Assembly: GCF_019097595.1 (NCBI RefSeq)
Contig: NC_080713.1
Location: 13,592,199 to 13,656,198 of the forward strand
Length of the DNA stretch: 64,000 nucleotides
Direction of reading: 5' to 3'
From: Hemibagrus wyckioides
Taxonomy: Eukaryota; Chordata; Actinopteri; Siluriformes; Bagridae
Numbering within the stretch: the stretch's first letter is position 1; each line of letters starts with the position of its first letter. This document shows positions 35,801 to 43,238 of this stretch, piece by piece. A program made the position numbers and the translations under genes. Below the pieces are notes generated by a model, which did not search any database, had not been told where the DNA came from, and saw only the letters and a program-made list of their open reading frames with translations.

Positions 35801-38800
35801 GTTCACGCTACAGTGATATTATATCATGAAGGCAGGGGATTTAAGTAGAAGCATGCAATGGTGATTTCCTCATCTCAAACAATTTATTGAAACAAAAGCC
35901 AACAACAGTGGTGAGTATACCACAACAAAAAATGTCAATGTCTCAATGATTTGTCATGTGCCCCTTGACCAACAATTACAGCTTGACAATGACATCTCAA
36001 GCTGTTCACGAGTTGACTTATTGTCTGTTGAGGCATGGCATTCCACTCTTCTTAAAGGGCGGCCCTTAGGTCATTTAAGTTCTGGGGTGCAGGGTTACGA
36101 GCGTCTACACGGCGACTCAGCTGATCCCATAGGTTTTCTATGGGATTCAGGTCTGGAGAAAGTGCAGGCCACTCCATTTGAGGTACCCCAGCCTCCAGCA
36201 GCCCTTCCCTAATAATGCAACCTTGATGAGCTGGAGCATTGTCATCCATGAAGATGAAATTAGGCCCATGTTGTTCATGCAGGGGCACAATGACTGGATT
36301 AATGATGTTATTCAGGTAGTATTGGCTTGTCACTGTACCATTTACAAGATGTAGTGCAGTTCTGTATTGAGTAGACACACCTGCCCAGACTGTAACAACA
36401 GTGGCTGATGCATAGCGCTCTCCTTGACATCTCCAACGTCGTTGGCAGCCATCATTTCTGCTCATTGTGAATCGACTTTCATCAGAGAACAACACTGAGG
36501 CCCACTGGTCCCTCGTCCAGCATAAATGCTCCATGGCCCATGCAAGACGATGACGCCTGTGCCTAGTGGTGTGGTCTGATACCCTTGCAGGTCATCTAGC
36601 ATGCAGACCACACTGATGTAAATGGTTTCAAATGGTCTGACATGACACCTGGGTGCCTCTCACCTCCCTTAAATGTGCCTGGAGTTCATCATTGGTTCCG
36701 CAGGGCACTGTTCACAATGAAGCGGTCATCAATGTGGGATGTGGCCAAAGGACCCACAGGTGCGCAATTGCATAATGTTATTGTGAATGGTATGAACTGT
36801 AATGTTCTCTGTGACAACAAATCTGAATGAGTCTTTTGGAGAATGAGCTCTGCTGAGTGGATTGGGTGAGATGGATTGTCCATGATGGAGAGCAGTTTGT
36901 TCAACGAACAAACTACTAGATCCAGCCTTACGAATTAGCTTCTTAATCCTGCTGGCATCCCTGGTGCTTATGTTACCCCCCAGTACCCCAAATACCTGTA
37001 GTTGTTGTCGGAACTCAGAGCCCCCTCCGAGTGGACATATCACAGGGTGGAATTTTTGTTTGTATCTATTTCTCTTAGCTTTCCAAATGAACTCCACAAG
37101 CTATAAAACTTAGCCAAAATAAAAGAGATCTCAGTCAACAGATGAGAAGAAGCGGTTTTCTTTATTCAGCCATGCAGTCAACAACATGCATATCTGAAGA
37201 GAGCAGTTGGTCTGAAAAACCCCGAAAAAGTCCCCTCTACTTATACCCCAGGCGCCCCGGGGCGCCTCCTTTTCTATAATTTAAATATTTCCAGCAATTT
37301 CCCATTATATTCAGTGTATGGCTACTTTAGTCCCTCCTTCCTTAGTTTACATACGTTTCCCAGTTCCCATTATTTTCTCATTTGTCCCGATACCGCCCCT
37401 AATTTGATACCATCCTCCCTTCGATGACATCAATTTTCCTCCTCTCCAGTTCCCCTTATTTTTAGGCTAAGTCAACAATTTTTAGAAAAATTTGGCGCTT
37501 ACTTATAGGCGCCACTTCCTCATTGACTTCATTTGACCATCAACTCTCAAAGGTGCTTCCTCGGCTCATCCTGACCTTGCGCATTGCCCTCCACAACAAT
37601 GTGTAAGTACCTTGCTCTCTTCCCCTATGTCATGATGACTTTTCCCTCTACTTACTTGATCTAAGTTTTATTTTACTATATTTAAAATAAGCTGTGCCAT
37701 TAAGCTGCCTCATATCCTTTTCTCTTTTCATCGCTGTTGGTTACTGGTATTCCAATGCTATTGTCTCCTCTACCCGCCTATCACTGTCATGTCACAGTGA
37801 CCTGGCCTACTTCCCACACTGTGTTCCTTCTGCCTTAGTATACACTCTCTTTTGCTGATTACAGTCACGCAATATGCACTTCACTCATCTTCACTCATCT
37901 CTCCCCATTTCCCATTTTTCCTTCTAGCTCAGTCAGCCCGGAGAAGTCCCAGGGGTGCTCTGCAACGCTATCGCCAGTATCAGCTATCTTGTCTGGCCAT
38001 TGAACTTACTGGTTTCCTGGAACACCTATCTGAATCCTCTATTCCTGAGTCTCCCTACCTCGCTCACCATATCGTGAGATGAACATACCATCTGTCTTGA
38101 TCAGAGCACCCAATTTCGCCCCACAACCTGTGATCAGTCTACTCAGACCTTCTACTGGCACTGGACACGCACCACCTCTCAAGGCGTCCAGACTGAGGAT
38201 TTCCCTGTTGAGATCTCCTCTAATGATTCTTCCTCTGACTCTTCATCTCCTAATTCCCCTGACATTCCCCAACTTTCTCCTGAATTTGTGCCTATGCCTT
38301 ACAGTGTTCATGATATTCCTCAGTCTTCTCCTGACTATTCGCCCCCAACTTCTCCCACTGATTACTCTCCAACTTCTCCTCAGGATCCCGAGATCCCGTC
38401 TTCTACAAATGACCCTCTGGTCCCACTGATCCCATTGGATAGGCTGGCTGACGGAGTTGTAACTTCTAATGTTCCAATAAATCTCTCCTCTTTTCTGTTT
38501 CTTCAGTCCCAGTGTGGTTATTACGCTATCATGCTATTATTAGTAATTCTGCATGATTATTATAAAGACTATGATTGTCATAAGGCTATACCTGATTATT
38601 ATAAACTTGTATCAATCAAAGCTAACTGTTTAATCAATAGCTAAATAGTTCTTAATAGATATACACTACTTTTAGGCAGAATATTGCTAAGTCAGAGCTT
38701 AAAGCATTGAGTACATTATTTCTTAAGCTTTTTTTTTAAAGCTAGGTATATAATTCAAAACTGGGTATATTATTTTTCTCCGACATTATCAACAATTCCA

Positions 38801-41800
38801 ACCTCCTCAGACGTGATGGTTATGGGCTCAAAGTTTTAGTCCTCCTAAAGTCTACCACCATATCCTTTGTCTTCATCACATTTAGGAGCAGGTAATTCCT
38901 GTTGCATCAGTCCATAAAGTTATTCATAAGTCCCCTGTACTCAGACTCCTGTCCATCCCTAATACACCCCACCACTGCAGTGTCATCAGAAAACTTCTGC
39001 AGGTGGCATGATTCAGAGTTGTACTGAAAGTCCAAGGTGTACAGAGTGAACAAAAATGGAGAACAGACAGTACCCTGAAGTGCTCCTCTTACTGACCACT
39101 GTCTCAGACAGAGATTCCTCCAATCACACAAATTGGAGCCTATCTGACAGATCGTGGTTGAGCTGACACCCATTCTAAATAACTTCTTACTCAGTAGGAA
39201 TGGTTGGTCTAGTGCAGGTTTCACCTGTGGGACCAGGTGTGTTAAAACTACACCAGGTTAGGTATGTCACCTGGTTCCCTAAGAAAGGAATGAAACGCTG
39301 TGTCATGACTGACTCTATGGGAATGCTTCATTGAGGAAGTTGTGTCTGAAGCTCTGTGTGCACACACCAATTTATATGTTTGGATAGGACATTTGTGCCA
39401 ATAAGTCCATATTAGGGCATTTACATCACATCACTCCAGCTTCTATTTGTGTGAATGAAATGTGACTGGATGCCTGAGGTGTGGCAAGTGATGCAGTGTC
39501 TCATTCCCTTCTCAGGGACATATATACATACATAACCTGGTGTAGTTCCCTTTCAAGGGAACTCAATGCTGTGTCATGATTGACTCTATGGGAACCTCAA
39601 GGTGGACAATCCTGGGCACCTTGGGGACATATCCCACCCTGGGGTGCAGGATAGCCTTGGGCATGCCAGGGGCAAATTCTAAGCAGATAGATCCTACAGA
39701 TCTCCTACCTTTCTAAGGGAGGCCAAGGCTAAGAGCAGAGACATCTTTAGGGTAAGAAACGTCTCAGAGGCTGACTCCATGGGCTCAAAGGGAGCTTCCG
39801 GCAACCCTCTAGGACCACAGAGAGGCCCAAGGAGGGGAGGCGCAGAATGGAGGAAGGCCTCAGCTGCCTGGCATTGAGCAGAAAATCAGAGACCAGTGGG
39901 TGCCTAGCCAAGGAGGCCCCGAGGACAAGTTTGTGGTTCGCAGCAATGGCGGTCACATACACTTTTAAAGTAGAGGGTGAATAAGCCCCAAAAAAGGTGA
40001 GACTGCAAGAACTCCAGAACTGTACCAACTGGGCAGTGAACTGGGTCCTAACTGTGCTGACCGCAGTAGAGGCAAAAAAGCCTCCAATTCAGAGCATACA
40101 GCTTTCTAGTGGAGGGAGCCCTAGCATTCAACACATCTGAGGACAGACCTGATTCTAGGAACTGATTCCTCTCAGGGGCCAGACCCAGAGCTTCCACATC
40201 TCAGGTGGGGGTGTAAGATTGCCCCCTGCATCTGAGAGAGGAGATCTTTCCTGACAGGAATCTCCTAGGGGTGCTGTCTAGGAGGGAGACAAGGTCCGTG
40301 AACCAAACTCAAGCAGGCCACTAGCAGAAGGTGGACTCGATCATGGCACACTCTGGCTAGGACTTCTGGAAGCAGAGCTACTGGGGGAAAGGCGTACAGG
40401 CATAGCCTCAGCCATGTCTATACTAAAGCATCCAGGCTCAGAGAAGCTGGGTGAGAAAGGGAATACCACAGCGGACAGTGGGTTGACTCCTTGGAGGTGA
40501 ACAGATCCACTTCCGCTGGTCGAAACCCTTATGGCACTGAGGGGACATCTGTGTGGATGAAAGCCTGCACCCCTGAGGCACAACTGAAATGGCCTCATGT
40601 GAAGCAGACCCAAAGGGATAACATTGGCTACTGCTGCCATGAGGCCAAGCACTCTCTGAGCCTCGTGAACAGGGAGGCTTTGGTCTAGCCAAATAGCTTT
40701 CACCACTAACAGTATGGAAGCCACCCAAGCAGAAGACATACATGAGAGACCTCATATGGGCAAGCACAGCATCTCGATGACTGGCTGCCATGGCCTTCAA
40801 CAGGGCCAGGATGAGCCAGCCATCCAGGTAATTCAGTACACAGATGCCCTGGAGACGCAGCGGCAATGGGGCGACAGAGCTAGACCAAAAGGAAGAAGAC
40901 AATACTGGTATGCTTCTCCCCTGAAGGCAAACCTGAGGAACTTCCTGTGTTCTGGCAGAATACTTACATGAAAAAATTCATCACTGAAGTCTATTGTCAC
41001 AAACCAGTCCTCAGACCTGTTTTGCAACACGATACTGTAAGTTTGAGCATGAGCATCTTGAACTTGAACGTCTTCAGTGCACAGTTCAGAGCCCCCCATC
41101 TTTCTTGGGAATTACAAAATACAGGCTGTAAAAGCCTGAGTCTCTATCTGGTAGGGGAACTTGTTCTATGGGCACTTTCCTCAGAAGTAAGAGAAGTTCT
41201 TAATGGAGGAACATGGTTTGGTGTTTGCCAATGACACTGGGCAAGACTCCCTGAAATGGAGGAGGATGGGTGGCAAACTGGATCCTGTATCCTTTTTCTA
41301 TGGTATTTAGGACCCACTGAGAGACACCTGGCAGTCAACCTCGTGCTGAACTCCCCAGCACCCAGAAACAGCAATCTGGCAGGTGCAGACCCAGGGGATA
41401 GATTCATGTAGGAAAAGGGAGCAAGGGTAGACCCCACTGATCCCTGAGATGCCAGAGGCAGTGAGGCAGGAGGTAAGAGAAACAGCCCTGGGGGGGCTGT
41501 TTCAGGGTTAAATCCCTTGTTGCCATTGAGCTCGTTCAGCAGGTCAGCCTGGTAGGCCTGCAAGAGAGCCATGGTGTGCAGGGATGCACCAGCTTGGCCT
41601 GCTGCCATGTAGGCCTTCCCCACAAGGGCTAAAGTGACTCTACATGGCTTAGAAGGGAGCGCAGGCTTCCTCCATGCTGGTGATGTAGGGAAGAAATAGC
41701 TCACAAGTGTCAACCCTGGGCATGGCTGCATGTCCCACAATGGTCGAATAATTAGAGGAGGCTGGAGGAAAAAGGGGTGCCAAATAAGGATTCCTTCAAG

Positions 41801-43195
41801 ACCTTGATATCTCACCAAAACTGGCAGGTGTCTGCATCAGGGGGCACACAGACTGAATTCAGGAAGCAGTTGTTAAGCTTAGAGTGATTGGCGCAAACTT
41901 CCTCCTCAGGTCAGTTTAAACCTGAGCTTTGAGGTGCAGAAGCTTAGCAAGAAAATACCAAGCAGGATTGTAGCTTATGGAGAGGAATGTACATCAGGAT
42001 ACTAAACAGATGAGTAGCACAAGACTTAAGAACCCTGGAACTAACACCATTAGTGCCTGCAGCCTTAATTTGATCAAGTCTCTCCAGCTGTCTTTTCACC
42101 TGGTCGGTCATCACAGTCAAGTAAGAGGATGTGGTTGGTCGAGTGGAGGCAGGAATTGGGGGGGTGTGACCAGGGATACTCAGCAATCCTGTGTAATGTT
42201 GCTGTGGATGTGTATTTGGTGTCTGTGATGGTGTGAAGATGGGATGGCCAAGAAGGAGATCATGTACTGAACCTGTTAAAAAAACATATTCATTTCATTG
42301 ACTCTGTCCAAGCTGCCCCCTGCTGATGGTCCTTTATATTGAAGCCTATGATCTGCTTCATGCGCATCCACACATCCTTGATGTTCTTGAAAGCGCCTGT
42401 CCCTGTTCAGCCATGATGGCCTTGAGTTGTGCTACATCCACTTGATGCACTGGTGACAAAGTATCCTGTAACTAAGATTGGCCTGGATCCATGTTCACTA
42501 TAGCAAACAACTTTAATAAATCCAAAAAACAAATCCAAAAAACAGTGAGACAAAAGACAAAAGCGATAAATCCAATAAACAGAGCAAACAATCATACATA
42601 ATGGCAATAGAACAATAGTAAATACATGGATCAGTAAGTACAATGAACTGTGTAATTACCAAGGGGAATCACTAGCAAGAGTGGAGGATCAGGGCAAATT
42701 TCATACCATTTCTACCTGTTGCACCTACTACTTAATGCTATACATAGTAAAGTCCATGTTTGTATTTTAAGTGTTTGTGCTTAGTTTGAACAAATATATT
42801 ATAAACAGCCTCAGCAACAACTGGACAGGAAGGCAAGATTTGATAAGCATGTCTGTGTGTCTGTGTGTGAGAACAGAGGGTCTCCGCTATGCTGAAAGTT
42901 GGGACTTTGAGGTGTCAGCTTCCTCATTTTTGCAGTTTGATCTGAGCATGGGCTGCAGTAAAGCAGTGACACCAACCCATAGTGTCCACCTGGAGTTCTC
43001 CATTGACTGTGGACACCACTGGACATTGGTTACACCTGAGTGTGTACCACCTGCTATTGGATGTGGCATATATACTCAGAGCTCCATCTATAGTACTCCT
43101 CAGTACTCCCAGTGGAGGAGGGTCACTGTCTATCTGCCCAGTGCTGCCAAGTATGTCATATACAGTACACCTTTCTTAACATGTAAAAACTTGTA

Positions 43196-43238
<43 letters not shown>

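Larger units (their letters stand above)
39240..41940 (-). mobile_element. DIRS1-like retrotransposon remnant
   Basis: On the minus strand the order is as follows. The gag-like part is at 41818-41340 ([31 protein letters not shown]). RT is at 41099-40740 ([45 protein letters not shown], where the usual YIDD is YLDG). The tyrosine recombinase start is at 40028-39747 ([18 protein letters not shown]). Terminal-type repeats with GACTCTATGGGAA occur near 39320 and 39580. DIRS elements use a tyrosine recombinase instead of a DDE integrase and make no target duplication. Frames are broken. Confidence 0.85.
36761..42420 (-). mobile_element. L2/CR1-like LINE split by an LTR and a DIRS element
   Basis: Three minus-strand pieces of one LINE are in order. 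42420-41944 holds [20 protein letters not shown], the RT start. 39224-38787 holds [20 protein letters not shown] and [13 protein letters not shown], the RT active-site region. 37005-36761 holds the C-terminal [23 protein letters not shown] element separates the first two; a solo LTR separates the last two. Removing the LTR with one copy of a 4-bp target keeps the frame through VDNYRYLG. The clade is given from motif resemblance only. Confidence 0.75.

Noticed and set aside
14264..37006. The LTR at 37006-38785 as the missing 5' LTR of the ERV at 13-21 kb
   Set aside because: RELN exons lie between them, the LTR has no primer-binding or internal ERV sequence next to it, and it has its own likely target duplication inside a LINE.
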